A stretch of 64,000 nt of DNA from Tomocerus qinae (GCA_020055645.1 CM034549.1:15955930-16019929); one strand, 5' to 3'; shown: positions 30,201 to 43,400, numbered from the stretch's first letter. Numbers and translations: made by a program. The notes: generated by a model not told the origin, from the letters alone.

Positions 30201-33200
30201 GACAGCCACAGAATTACACTACTAGTATTGCTATTGCCACTGGCGGTGCTCCCATTTCAAATACTGAAAGTCAGTTTTCGTCCAATTCGAGTCCCCAACA
30301 GAAAACCGATGGCTCTCCGCTTTCCACTCCTCTCTCAAATATCTCCCCCAATTTGTCTTCTTGCTCCGTGTCATCCAGCTCCCCTAGTAGTAATAATATC
30401 AAAGTGGGAAGCACTGGCAATGGTTCTGGTGGTTCTTCGGGCTCTTCTGCTCCACAGATGACTGATGCAGAATGCGAAATCGTACGGAAAAGACTCTATC
30501 GAGTTGGTCTTAACTTGTTTAATAAAAAGCCTGAGACTGGCATTACTTACTTGGTGAAGAAAAAGTTTCTGGAAGGATCCGCTCCCGCTGTCGCAAGATT
30601 CCTCATTTCCAGAAAAGGACTTTCCAAGCAAATGATCGGAGAGTATTTAGCCAATTTGCAAAGCCCATTCTCCATGGCTTGTTTAGAGTATGTTTCTTTT
30701 ATTTATTACCACCCTAACTTTGTATTACTCTTTTTTTTTTTACTATTTTCCTATGCATGCAGTCTCAATATATTTAGGGTTAATAGGACCAGACTTCTGA
30801 CTGACTCCAAACAATTGTTAGGCAGCTCTTTTCATGTTATATAATCGTTTTCTCCCTCTTTCTCAATCCCATAGGCTTTCAGGTCACATTTCCCATCTTT
30901 TATTCAACTTTCATCATTAATTAAAGGAAAGGAGACTCGAAGACTCCTGTCTTGTGGATGGTTAGGCAGACTAGAAGCAGTGAAAATTAAATGAACTCAC
31001 TCACTTCCATCAGAACCATAATATTAGTCTCCGTGCATGCATGCTTGGTTTTGTTTGCTAGTCAGCCCTTTCTTTGCCTTTCTAATATGTGAACATATAT
31101 ATAGTACCTTAAATATTAGCTCTGCAGGTCAGGTATACGAATTATTTTTAAACTTTTCTGGCAAACGTGTAGACATAGCACGGAGACTAGAGTCAAAGCC
31201 CGTAGATAGAGTCAACATACTTGGAAATGCTATTTAGAATTTAGTGAAAGCAAATTAAATTATATTTGATTGAATTGAAGCTGAAGGGCATTTACAGGAT
31301 TTACGTCTATGGTCGACCTATAAACCTTTTAGATGTCAGCTTATTTTTGTTTCGTTTAGAAAAGACTGAGAAAAGCCCTTTATAAACGTGATATATAGCG
31401 ATAGAGTATGCAAAATGGAAATGATGGGATTTGGGTGGGGTATGCATATATTTCACTAGAATTAGTACATATACTTTTTTGAGATATAATATAGCATCTT
31501 CCTATCTTAGTATATCCTTAGGCACTGTACTCGTGTAGCTCTTCATTTTAGACAGTGATATTGATATCCATTAGCATTACTTACTAAGATTGGTTACGCT
31601 AAGTTTTTACCCACCTTGTGACAAACCATTTTGTCGCGTTCCAATTTTCTAAAGGGGAAAGTTGCGTAACGGTCTTAAGTAGGTAATCTTGTAGAGAAAG
31701 TCAGGAAACTTTGCAAAGGAAATAAGACAGAGTAAGAGATTTTATCTTAGAAATTCTTGCTTTCCCTTCCCGTCTTTTTCGTGTGTGTGAAAATATTAAT
31801 CTCATTGATTTGTTTTGAATATACTTAGGCACTTTGCCAGTGAGATTGACCTCGCTTCGATGCCAATTGACTTGGCCCTTCGTCGCTTTCAGACTTATCT
31901 TCGTATGCCTGGTGAAGCCCAAAAAATTGAAAGAGTCATGGAGTCATTCAGTCGACGCTATGCAGCTTGCAATCCTCACCTTATGTAAGTTCTTTATAAT
32001 TTATTATCGATATATCTAAGGAATAATTAATACTCCACATTTTCGTTGGCAGTCATTCCATGTACATTACGTTTTATGTAGGACGTAGGACAGACATAAT
32101 ATCCTTTACTGTACATTAACGATAAATTACATTTTTCTTTCAATAACTAAGATACGAGTATAATCCAGGGATCTGAACAGAAAAACCTGATGATATCACC
32201 ACATTTATCATTCTGTCATCGTTTACCAATCATAATGTCAAATAAGAAGCCATTAGTCTTTGTTTACCACTATATTACTCTACTATCCCAAGGATTGGTA
32301 TTATGATGAATTTCTATTGAATGAAGATTGTATTTTCAGATGTGAAAAATCATGTTTTCAATTTTGTTCCAAAATATACACTACTACTTCATAAAAATAG
32401 ATAACGATTCCGAAATAAGTTAAGGCATTCAAAGTTTTTGGCGTCAAAATTAAATTTTAAAAAAATCACTCAACAGACTCGACACTTACCGTGAGAGTTA
32501 GTCTTCATTTTATGAGTTTATAAAATTCTGCCTTCTTACAAAATACTAATAACAATTAATAATGTACATGCCATTGTCAAATTGTGGAGACTATACTATT
32601 ATCTGAGAATGGGTTTTAATTGACGTTGATAATTTTTAGAATTTCAATAATTTGTATTAATTTGTGGTATTGTTTTCAGATCCCAGTTTCGTAATGGTGC
32701 GGACACTGTATTTGTGATGGCCTTTGCAATCATCATGCTCAATACAGATTTGCACACTCCCCATCTAAAACAAGATCGTCGGATGAAGATGGATGATTTC
32801 ATTAAGAATTTACGTGGTATTGACGACGGAGGAGACATTGATCGTGAGATCCTAGTTGGCATTTACGAGCGTATCAAGCAGACAGAGTTTAAGACTGGTC
32901 ATGTAAGAGAACATTTGAAACCTCAGACCAACATTAATACTATTATGTGGCAGTAGAATTTCTTGCCAATAAAATTGTGCCTTAGTACATGTATATATAT
33001 TTGTGATTATAGGACCATGTGACTCAAGTCATGAAAGTGCAGCAGACCATAGTCGGGAAGAAACCGGTAAGTACATTATAACTCATATTAGCATGTGGAT
33101 AGTGTGTGTCTAGACTCGAAAATGGGACGACAGTAAAAAATTCGTTTTATATGAGGACAAATTGTGTCTAACCCACATAATAAGAAGAGCGGTTTTATTT

Positions 33201-33986
33201 TGTACAGAATTTGGCTCTGCCTCACCGAAGACTGGTATGCTACTGCCGTTTGTACGAAGTAGCTGATATAAACAAACGAGAAAAGACCGGGTCTCACCAA
33301 CGAGAAGTATTTCTTTTCAACGACATACTCGTTCTAACGAAAATCTTCCACAAGAAGCGCAACTCCGTAACTTACTCTTTCAGGCAGAGTTACCCTCTCC
33401 AGGGAATCACTCTTGCCCTCTTTGCCAATCAACACTTTGAGTTTGGACTGAGTCTTAAGCGAGGGGACACAGTGCTGTTGAATCTGAATGCTCGTAACGA
33501 ACATGACCGTGCCAAATTTACAGAGGATCTCCGGGAAGCCATTGCAGAGTCGGATGAAATGGCTCGCATTGAGATTCTCTCTAAGGAAAATCGAGATCGT
33601 GACTCCGGAGTAGATGTAGGCAAAATTAAAAGATTCAGCAATTCGCTGCTGGATATCAATGACCAATGTAAGCCATTTTATACTTGATGCTATTAACTGT
33701 ATAATATGTTGGTGGTGTATGAATATTTCACTAATTACTTGAATTACGCTCTATAGGTAAGCCGACCCGCCGAGGAAGCTGTGGTTCTTTAGATTCGGGC
33801 ATGTCGGTCTCATTCCATTCCGACGAAATCCACCAACAACAGCTTCAACAAGCCAATCACAATATTCACCTTCATCATCAAAATAGTCAACCGTCTATAT
33901 CTTTAGCTATTTCTCATCCACCTCTTCCGCAGCATTCGCACCAAGGCAGCTCTTGTAGCAGCTCCAGTCAAAGTAGCCATAAATAA
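9261..33986 (+). CDS. IQSEC: IQ motif and Sec7 domain ARF guanine-nucleotide exchange factor (IQSEC / schizo family), 3' part of gene
   Basis: Exons 9261-9349, 20742-20837, 29731-30687, 31829-31984, 32680-32902, 33013-33066, 33208-33667 and 33757-33986, all GT/AG with agreeing phases, give 754 residues with 5' exons missing. Seen in order: an IQ motif ([20 protein letters not shown] then RRY), a basic linker, a Ser/Asn/His-rich segment, a Sec7 domain starting at about 30470 ([17 protein letters not shown]) that carries the catalytic glutamate finger in [10 protein letters not shown] and the [13 protein letters not shown] motif, then a PH domain from about 33208 ([24 protein letters not shown]). 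Known for the family: IQSEC proteins activate ARF6/ARF1 at the membrane, bind calmodulin through IQ, and Drosophila schizo/loner acts in myoblast fusion and axon guidance. The C-terminus ends in a Ser/Gln/His-rich tail without the STVV-like PDZ ligand of vertebrate long forms. Identification is firm. The 5' end is unknown, and small extra exons in the long introns cannot be excluded. Confidence 0.95.
9350..20741 (+). other. IQSEC: 11.4-kb IQSEC intron
   Basis: The intron lies between the IQ-motif exon (donor at 9350) and the basic linker exon (acceptor at 20740-20741). Apart from the palindromic MITE near 15.7 kb I see no gene, RNA gene or coding-like frame in it. A short ACACACAC run sits at about 20470-20482. 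The reading frame joins cleanly across it (RR then YSMVKEFQR), which supports it being one intron. Confidence 0.8.
15643..15906. mobile_element. Palindromic MITE with TA target duplication (Tc1/mariner-type, inferred)
   Basis: The left arm (about 15641-15733) and right arm (15816-15908) are inverted copies of each other over 93 bp with only two mismatches, separated by about 82 bp. Ends read TCAGGTTACC...GGTAACCTGA and are flanked on both sides by TA, as expected for a Tc1/mariner-class insertion. Each arm holds a nested inverted repeat built on GTGGATCTAAAT. It has no coding capacity, so it would be a non-autonomous element; the near-perfect arms suggest a fairly recent insertion. Confidence 0.85.
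20838..29730 (+). other. IQSEC: 8.9-kb IQSEC intron
   Basis: The intron lies between the linker exon (donor GTAAGT at 20838) and the large exon beginning at 29731. Its longest open frames (such as 25098-25502 on the - strand) have no recognisable domain and look like chance. No repeat arms, tRNA-like or other structured feature was seen. Confidence 0.75.
29978..30016 (+). repeat. IQSEC: CAY (histidine) trinucleotide repeat inside IQSEC coding exon
   Basis: Thirteen in-frame codons read seven His, one Arg and five His, followed by more scattered His. This is low-complexity sequence in the disordered linker before the Sec7 domain. Mixed CAT/CAC use suggests it is kept at protein level rather than being a fresh slippage tract. 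Confidence 0.9.
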
Positions 33987-35661
33987 TTAAGAAACTCGAC
34001 TAATATAACTTTTTTTGCTTTTTGGTTAGCTTATTTGCTAGATAGTTCATGTTACTAGTATGTAATTATGACAAAATAACGATAGGTTATAAATAATGCA
34101 AAAAATAATTCAATTACTTGTTTACTCTCGACTACGACGATATCGTACTGCTACGAATATGAATACCATAATACAAACCAATATTTGAATGTCAGCTTGT
34201 GACTCTAAAATTAACGACTATTTAAGAAATGTATTGAATGTATTCATTATTTCGACATTACTGATATTACCTACGAATTACAAACACAATTCGACTACGA
34301 ATGTTCTGTCATGATAGAAACTAGACTTAGATTAATAAAATTACATACGAAGTATACATACTTATAGTGTTATGATGTACTAATAAATAATTATTACTAA
34401 ACTAAATCTCAGCAGAAGCTCAGGCAGCTCAAAGCCATTTTTCAATGATTCAACCAAACAAACAAATGTTATTAAATGTAAGTTAGCTAGTAGTTGTTTT
34501 GAACTTGAACTCTGTACATACAAGTTAGCAGTAAGAAATCGAATTGGTTATCAGTGTTTTTTCGCTTGAAAACTAATAAAGCGATAGTATACGTAGTGTT
34601 TTCGTTGTATACCCTCTCCAAGAGCTACGATCATAGTCCCTATTTGTTAGTAATATTGTATTTAATAATATTTCTAAAACTGATTCTTGTAATGTTAATA
34701 TATGCAATAATTCTGTCATTATTCAGTCTGCCTGCATGCATGCAGCTCAAATACAAAGATAAAACCATTGATTTAGTAGCTATTACATAATATACTTAAT
34801 TAATTATTCTCAATAAAATTGCATTGTAGGCATTGCTATGAACAGAATACAGTTTGTGCGACATTTTGTTTTCGTTCTCTACCTTCAAAGTTGCTATAAA
34901 ATTAAATGTATTATTGTAATGTATATATAATGATTCAATTGAAGCGATATAACAACTTGTACTAGTCGATCAATTTAGGAAGCTATAAATCGGTAATTTA
35001 ATATGTATTAATGTGTAATAGGAAGGCGTATATATGCAAATAGGAATACTATACAGATTACTGACCACAATGGTATGAGAAGATGAATCACACAAGTAAT
35101 TCTATATACAGTTTATGATTACGATGTGGTAAGTGTAATCTTATTACAAAAATTGCAAAAATATTGCAGTGCAGACAAAACACAGATAACCTCCGACGTA
35201 AATATTAATTAAATGATGGAAAACTTAATAAAAGTATAGAAAAAGTAAATTATGGTCGTCATTTTTGATTATTTCTGTCTCGCATAATTCATCATTTTCT
35301 GAAAATATTCTCACCTGTCCTATGCTAACATAAAATACAAAAACCCCTTCCTGAGTAATTTCAAGATTTGACAAGGAGGAGATAGCTGCTGTGCATAAAT
35401 TACCTTCGTCCTTTAAAATATTTCCTAATGAAGGTTTTAAGATGAAGATCGTTTGTATATTTGTTTGTATTGAAACGCAATGCTTTACATCTTGAAATAA
35501 TTTAATTATAGATTGTGCACGATTGTACAGATATAAAAGTCAAAATAATTTATTACAATAGCTTACTTGTTCAGAACTAAAAGTAATGATCATTAGTGAC
35601 CTTACTTTGTACATGAATACAATTTGAGAGATTTGGGCGATCACATCGATGAATATACTAT
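33987..35661. other. IQSEC 3' UTR and convergent intergenic space
   Basis: This A+T-rich region lies between the IQSEC stop and the MED29 stop on the opposite strand. AATAAA hexamers on the + strand at 34382 and 34812 are candidate polyadenylation signals for IQSEC. No coding-like frame is present. The MED29 3' UTR must occupy the right part. Confidence 0.6.
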
Positions 35662-36676
35662 TCATGACAATTTGTTTCCAGCATCGATAAGAGCATCATG
35701 AACTTCTTTTGCATAAGCTATTTGACCTTTCACCAAATTGATATATTGAGGGTACGTCAAACTTCCTTCTACCCGGTTGGGAGCCACAGGAGTGGGAAGA
35801 TACTTTTGTGAACTGATACTTTGTCCGGTACATTCCAATGACGTTTTCTGTTAAAAGGTAAACATTACACAAAGTATTTTACATATTATTTTGCAAGAGT
35901 AAAACTATTCATATTTAAACTAAGAAAAAAATCCATTTTATACAAAAAGAAATTGTCCACAGAAAAATTATTGCTATTTTTACAAGAAAAAAACTGCCCA
36001 TACCAAATTCATTTCCATCTGATCGCAAAGAGAGAAAAATTCTTCAAGAGCTTTATCAAATCTGCCAGGATCAAAGTCTACCGGTTTACTAAAGAGTAAA
36101 ACAATTCATTATAAATACACAACTAATGTTTTGCTATTATAGTAGAAAGTGTGATAATATTTGGGAATGTTTTTTAATAAATATTTTAGGTGATATTACT
36201 TACGTGCCACTGTCAATCATGTTATTAGCGCTTACAGCATGAGAAGCTGTTCTCAGAATATTCTGTAAAATTAATAAATACAGTTTGAAACAAGTCCAAG
36301 CTACTTAAAAATATATTAAGAAAATGTGCTAATTCTAATTAAAATTCTAATAAAAAATTACGTTTAGTGATTCTTTAATAGGATGAATGAGAGCTTTCAT
36401 TTTAGTAACATTGTCAACTCTTTGTTGATCTTGAGAAGCCATTGACGGAGGCTGCTGAAGAGGCGGTCCAGGGGGTGGACCTTGACTTGGACCACTAGAT
36501 GGTTGTGGATGCGGCTGAGGTTGTCCAGGGGGTTGAGATCCTGCTCCTTGTTGTTGCTGTTGGGCAAGCATTTGTTGTTGATGTGGTGTCATCATCTGTT
36601 GTTGCTGGGATGACATTTGACTTTGCATCCCCATTGACGGTGGGATTCCTGGTGGCCCTCCTGAAGGCATAGCCAT
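35662..36676 (-). CDS. MED29: Mediator complex subunit 29 (MED29 / intersex)
   Basis: Four exons on the - strand: 36676-36362, 36262-36204, 36088-36004 and 35847-35662; phases agree and the total is 215 codons. The N-terminus is a Met/Gly/Pro/Gln-rich low-complexity segment. The conserved part starts at KMKALIHPIKESLN and continues with RFDKALEEFFSLCDQ, SLTYPQYINLVKGQI and AYAKEVHDALIDAGNKLS, which follow the order of human MED29 (RYKMLIPQLKESL, RFDKCLEEFYALCDQLE, PYPQYLAVIKAQI, CAKDIHTALLDCANKV). MED29 is a tail-module-associated subunit of Mediator, the nuclear coactivator bridging activators and RNA polymerase II; the Drosophila homologue intersex works with doublesex in female differentiation. 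Length (about 214 aa) fits the family. A 5' UTR intron cannot be excluded. Confidence 0.93.
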
Positions 36677-37452
36677 TGTTTTACGTCACTAAAAATTCAA
36701 ATCGTGTATTACTATTTATACCAGAGAACGAGGCTTTTTTATCTACGTAAGATGAGTTGTATTAATTACTAATTTTTTGTTTTTGGAGACATATTCGCAG
36801 GCAAATAAATCAAACTAAGATAAATTCGATTAAAAAATAATTAATTACAAATATAAAGAATACAAAATATTTACAAATACCTCAGCTTCTTTTAACTTTT
36901 TACAAAACACTTGCACACAAAAACAGTCAAGAAAAAGACTTTTATAGAAGAAGTTTATAATTTTTAAAAATAGTGCTAACAGAATAATTATTTTCTCTAA
37001 AAAATTTCTTAGAGGTAAAAACTGATGAATTGACTGAAGGTGAACTGAATTTACAGTTTTACCCGCGATCCGATGCAAACTCTTCGACCACAACCAACCA
37101 ACACAGTATTTAGACTAGATTTGTGAAGACCGCAAATATCACATTCAGTAAAAGATACCCTTCTTCGATATTTTTGTAAGACTACCTTTAATATTTTGAA
37201 ATAAAAAATCTACTCTGAAGAAATTTTCAAAATAACAATTCAGTCACATAGGTTGAAATTTCACCAAATGTAGGTATATGAAGTTTCCAACTCCCTAATG
37301 GCCTAATGGACTGGGAAGGAAGATTATTCCTTCCTGATGCATGCCCAATTGAGTGAAATATTATCATCATAATTTGACGATATTATCAAATATTTTCTAA
37401 GTATAACAAATGGCAAATCAGCAGATTAATATTTGAATGATTTTTATCCTAA
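36677..37452. other. MED29 upstream region
   Basis: This is the gap between the MED29 start codon and the stop codon of the next - strand gene. It is A+T-rich, with no coding-like frame beyond short chance frames. It must contain the MED29 promoter and 5' UTR and the neighbouring gene's 3' UTR, but I see no recognisable core element. Confidence 0.5.
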
Positions 37453-40400
37453 TCATTTATTATTTTCTTCCTTATGGGATTTCCCTTTTTTGTGAGTAAC
37501 AATGATGACTGCTCCATTGTTAGGAAGATGGGTGTGCACAGATGCCGTGTGGGGCACATTAATTGGAGGATCGGATCCATAGAAAACTGAAGGGGGTTCC
37601 GCAGTGACATTTTGCCCATCTTGTAGTACTGTATAATGTGTACTTGCTTCCGCTATTTCGAACTCTAACGAATCATTTGATGTTTGTTGTTCTTGGTTGA
37701 CTGTGATCTTTTTTTTCTTAATGGGTCTTTTGACTGGTTGCCCATAAAGATTTTCTAAATCTAGCTTTTTAGGTAATACTTTCTCAGAAATACTGGCGGA
37801 AGTTCGTTTTCCTTGATCGGCATTGAGTTTTCTAGGCTCATGGGCATCATCTACTGAAGCTATTTGTCCTCCAGCACTGATTTTCCTCCCAGAGGTGTGT
37901 TGCCCTTCAGAACTAGGTCTCCTAACCTCATTTTCCTGGTCTTCTTCAAGACTGACCTTTTTAGATTCAAATAAAACAGTGAAAGATGTTTGCTGTCCTT
38001 CAGTATTAAGGCTTGTCGTACGCTACCACTAAGCAACTAGCGGAATTCGTTTGAAGTAGTAAAAATGTACAGGAGTTAGAACGAAACTAGAGATTGAGTA
38101 GAAATGTCTGACTTGCTTCACCGGCATATTCAAACAGATGAACCAATTCCATTCTCATACAACTGACAGTTTTCGAGTTTTCTTACGCTTTCAACTACAG
38201 TTATCTTTGCGTACGATTAGCAATGGAAAAAGAAATTTGCAATCCACATGGAACCCGAAAAAACCCAGAAACCCCGTCTTTGTCGGTTGCAACGGTAGCA
38301 GTATTTTAATACATTCTTACATGATAATATTATAAATCATGCATTATTTAGATTGTATTATATTAGTTCAATGATCAATAATAAATTAAATACATCATGT
38401 TTGTCGATTTCAGATGTCGGTGGTCAAGGCAGCTAGCTCTCTGAACTCTACTGATTACTTAAATCTTGTAATGGAACTAATTAATAAAAGCCCTTTCGAT
38501 GACGACCAGCTGCTAAAAGTGAAAAATCATGCTCAGAATACTTTGAAGAGAAAGAAAAAGCAGACGAAAAGTTAAAGTCGTCCACTGTGGGTGTTGGGGT
38601 GAGTGAAGTACCATGTACAGTATTTTCGAGTGCCCCAAACCTCACTTCTTTAAAACCGTCTCCGGCATTTTCTTCGGTAATTTTTAAGCTTTTTATAAAA
38701 TTCATATATTTAATCATAAAATATCATAATTTCATAAATTTCAATAATTGCGTTTATTTATAGACAAATTTTATTTATCGTGGGGACTTAATCGTATCTG
38801 GTGAGAACATGTACTTAGATATTGAAAATGTGACAGAAGCTAACACCCACAATTCTCTGCCAGCGTCAGTTGCCGTCGTCGACAAACACGGACGATTAAT
38901 TTTCTGGGCAATAGTCAAACACGGTAATATTTGTCGGTACAACACTGCATTGACTGGAATTGACAAAGAAAAACTGGGGTCTGGAATAAGTTATGATATA
39001 GTAAGTTATTTATTGATTATTGCGAATTATGGCTAGTCAAAATTTAAGAATTTTACATGGAATCCTCACTTTATTTTACAGCGTTGTAATAATTAAAAGT
39101 AGAGTTAAATTTCAATCTTTATTACAGGTACGACAAATGCTACAAACCTGTATTGAAGGAAAATTAGTTATAGGATTTGCCATTTCCAATGATTTAAAAA
39201 CTTTGAAAATTGCTCATCAAAAAACCGAGGATCTTCAAGACTTTTTTCGGGACAAGAAAAATACTGCAATATCTGCAGAAGACTTAGGTGTACATTTTCT
39301 AGGGAAAAATATTCAAGAAAACCCCGCCGGACTTCCTCATCATTGCTGCATCAGAGATGCAAGATTAGCAGCTTTATGTCACAAAAAAAAGCGAAGTTTT
39401 TTTAACCAAGTATCCAAACAAGGCTCGCTTCGAATGCGATGATTTAGACAAACACCGCGACATAAAGCCATCTAGAAAAGTTAATCCTAAAACCATAAAG
39501 TGGGAAGGGTGTTCTAAAGGTTGTGCATTGAAAGAAACATTTGCCAGTGGTAAGAAAAAACAAAAGCTATGCCGAAATATGCTGGGAGGATTCAAAAAAA
39601 TCAATTTTGACAACTTTGAGTTTGGAGGTACGTTTTCTGGTGAAATTGATGATGACGATGATAATTGGGAATAATGTGAACTTAACAATTCTTAGATTTT
39701 TGATAATCTATTACATTTATTTTTTAATTAGCTAATAATAAAATTAACCAAGCTGTCAGTTACCCGTTACGGTTTGTTCTATCGTCTTTAATATTTTTAC
39801 AACTTCTTTAACATTTAATTAAGGACAAATGTAAGTTAAATTTTGAAATAATAAAATTAAAATGGTTCAAGAAAAATAATAACTACGTAAAACTGTTACT
39901 TATCATTCATTTAAAAATTGAATCACTGGGATGGATTTTAATAAAGTAGAAAAGGCAAACCAAAATATTGGTAATGGGTGAGTACAAAGCATGATAGTAT
40001 AAAGCATTATATATTCGACAGCCCATCCAAAGATGTGCATTGCTTTTTTAAAACTTTTCGAGGAGGAATGTTTTCTTTGTTCCGCTTTGAAAGTTTTTTA
40101 TTAATTGCATCTTTGCGATACTGTGGCTGTCTGATTGGCATATTGCGATTAGAACGCGAGTTAATTATCTCTGGAGCTACATCTTCTTCATAAAACTTTA
40201 AAATTTAGTGTACATTTTTTTCCATTGTGTATGGATATAGAACTCCATTTACGACAACAAATTGCCCTTTTTCTCTTGCTAATTTCTGTTCCAACCTCCC
40301 ATTTTCGGCTATCTCTTCTTTTAACGCTTGACTCCATTTCTCCGTTGTTACAGCTTTATAGTTTTGATATGTCCTATGACTAGGGAAATGACACTCGAGA

Positions 40401-43400
40401 ACGTGAAACAAATTTTTACTACCTTCATAACTTGATGCTCCGGCGAGGGTTCCCCATGATAGGGCTTCGTTAACAGTCAGATTACAATTTAAATCGGTGT
40501 CAACTTCTTCTTTCCAGCGACAATATTCACATTGAATGGTGAAAATGGAACGCATTCCCAAAAGTTTTTCATCAGCAATATATCCCACTCCTTTTGGACA
40601 GACTTTGCCATGGTTCATTGCTAATTGCATACAGTATTCCAGCGATGTAATTGACATTAACCGTCTCCCCTTCATTCGTACATCTATTGGTTCTGGTGTT
40701 GTAATGGGTGGATTTGTTTGCTGTTGTGGAATGTCAACTGGGGTGGATTGTTTTTCTGTACCATTTTGATTTTTTGTTCTCTGCAGTAGTTTATGGGGAT
40801 TCTTTCTTTTACCGCTATGGATGCCTCTGTATTTTGGCATTCTAAAAATACAAACATAAAATTATTGTAATGCAAAGACCTTACCGGGAAACTATAATAT
40901 ATATGGATTTATAGTAGATGTAATTAATAGCTGTAAAACTGTTAATAATACCTTTCTTTAATTCGTGACAACTAAAATCACTCGGATGTATTTTACGTTT
41001 TACTCCTCTCGATTTTTCAAACTAAATGTTGTACTGCATTGGTCTCTTGTTGGATAACTAAAACAAATGCAATATACGTATTAATTGGAATGATTACAGA
41101 GCTGGTTAAGAAGAATCAATTCGTCTATTCAATAATATTTTTTAATGTTTGATTTAAAATATTCAGTTATATAATACCTTTTGGGAGTTAGTGCGAAAAT
41201 CACTCGGATGTATTTTACTGACTACTCCACTCGATTTTTGAACAATTGTAATTTCTGAACATACTTGCCCATTTTTAATAAAGTACACATATTGTTTTTC
41301 AAGGCTCACGAATATCACACAGCTGACTCAGTAAATTAAATGTTGAATACCCAAGTTCTTTAATGTTTACCAAATAATATTTTTGCTTTTGTAGATATTC
41401 CTGGTATTTACAAACACCGACCTTACACCGATTTATCAAATGAAAAGAAATATTGGTGTCAATCCGTCAATTGCAATCAATAGCATAGCACAATTAGTAA
41501 TGTCAATTTACAAGTAAAGAGCCAGATGTTCGGTTTCTGTACACAATTTTGCATTGAATGTATGCATTGAATGAATGTAGAATGAATAGCAATAGTATTG
41601 TTATGGCTGCAGGGCACATGACTTTTCCGCTCTGTCGTTCTTCCGTGTAGAGTATTATACTTGAAATTCAAATTTTTCGTTTGTGTTTCAGTTCGTATAA
41701 TTCAAAAACGGGTCAACTGAAAATTTTCACATTTTGAACATAAGTTTGTTTCATATTTATCTCGGACCTATGACGCTCACTTTTCTAACATTTCTATTAT
41801 TTGCTATGTTATTCATTTATAAACATTTGCCGCCGAAATATATTACATTTTTTTATTTTAACCTAGTCGGGTGACCTTTAGAGGTCAAAATTGTAAAGTT
41901 TTCTCGAACTTAGGTCCGAGCAGGATAATTTATCTTTATTTTAAGGCATCATACGTCCAGATTGACCCAATATTAGTCGAGTTATTCAGACTGAAAGAGA
42001 GTGGGAAAACACATACAAAAGCACCTGTGTACGACGCACCTTAAGTCTCCTCATCGAAGTTTGCTGCCATTCGGTATTGAGTTTTATCTCCGAAGTTTGT
42101 TGTCCTTCTGAATTGAGTCTCCCATACGAGGTTTGCTGCCCTTCAGAATTGAGTTTTCTCGGGGAAGTTTGCTGCCCTTCTGCACTGAGGTTCTTGGGAT
42201 CCGTTTGCTGAGTCTGAGTGTTGAGTTCCCTGGCAGATGTTTGCTGTCCTTGATTAGTACTGAGTTTCTTGGATTCAAAAGGGTCTGAAGTTTGCTGCCC
42301 CGCAGTTGTGAGTTTCTTAGATTCAAAAGGATCTGAAGTTTGCTGCCCCGCAGTAGTGAGTTTCTTAGATTCAAAAGTGACTGATGTTTGCTGCCCTTCA
42401 TCATTAAATTTCTTAGTCTTAAAAATGACCGCAGTTTGCTGTCCTGCATTACTGAGTTTTTTAGATTGAAAAATGACCGAGGTTTGTTGCCCCACATTAC
42501 TGAGTTTCTTAGATTCGCGAGGTGTTTGTGTGTTTGTAGAAACTAAACGAACTTCTAAATTCCTTGCTCCATTTTTTTGCACGGCGGGATCATAGGTATT
42601 GTCCATTATAGAAAATTCATAAGAATGTCTAGAAAGTTTTCTGTCCAATTGTAAATCGTTTTGTCTTCTCGCGGATTCTTTCGCCAAAATAATATTTGCC
42701 TTTAATATCTTCCTTATCTTGCAAAAGAATAAGATCGCAAAGCAAAGCGAGAACACAAGCACCAATATCTGTATACACAGAAAATTGTTATGTAGTATAT
42801 TTGTGGTGTCAGTAGATTAAGTTGTATTAAGTTAAGTTCATTTTAATTGTAAAACTTTAAAAAAAATATTTTCTTTACTGCAGCTGCACATTTAATTTGG
42901 CTTCTTTGACAAAAGCAAATCTTCCCCATGTATTTATATATGAAAGGGCTTAGGGAATCTCCTTTGTAAAGGCAATCAGTCAAATATCTTAGCATTTCTT
43001 TAATATCAGATTTTTCAGCTTCTGATAATATTGTGGATGTTGTTCTTTCGGCAAAATGGTCAGCTACATCGTAGTATATATCGTCGTAGATCCACGAAGA
43101 AAATATTATCATCACACCGGAAATGTACAGCACTAGCGTCAAAATCCCATAGAAAAGTGCAATCTTAATGAAGTATATAAAATAAAAATTATTTTTATTG
43201 CCATGCTATGTGCTTATTTATTTCAATTCGTTTGACATAAATATATTTTCAGGTGCTACCGTGATACTGTTTGATTTAGCTGGGGATAAAGATGAGTTAG
43301 TTGTGTATTTGAAAAAATGAAAAAGGAGCAATCCACATCCGATTAGACAAAATACTAAGAGAATCAATGCCAATGGTTCAGCGACCGAGTCTCTTCGTAA

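Noticed and set aside
42084-42497. Alternative 137-codon frame over the GQQTS repeats
   Set aside because: The repeat period is a multiple of three so all frames stay open; the main frame is fixed by the TM helix and splice phases.
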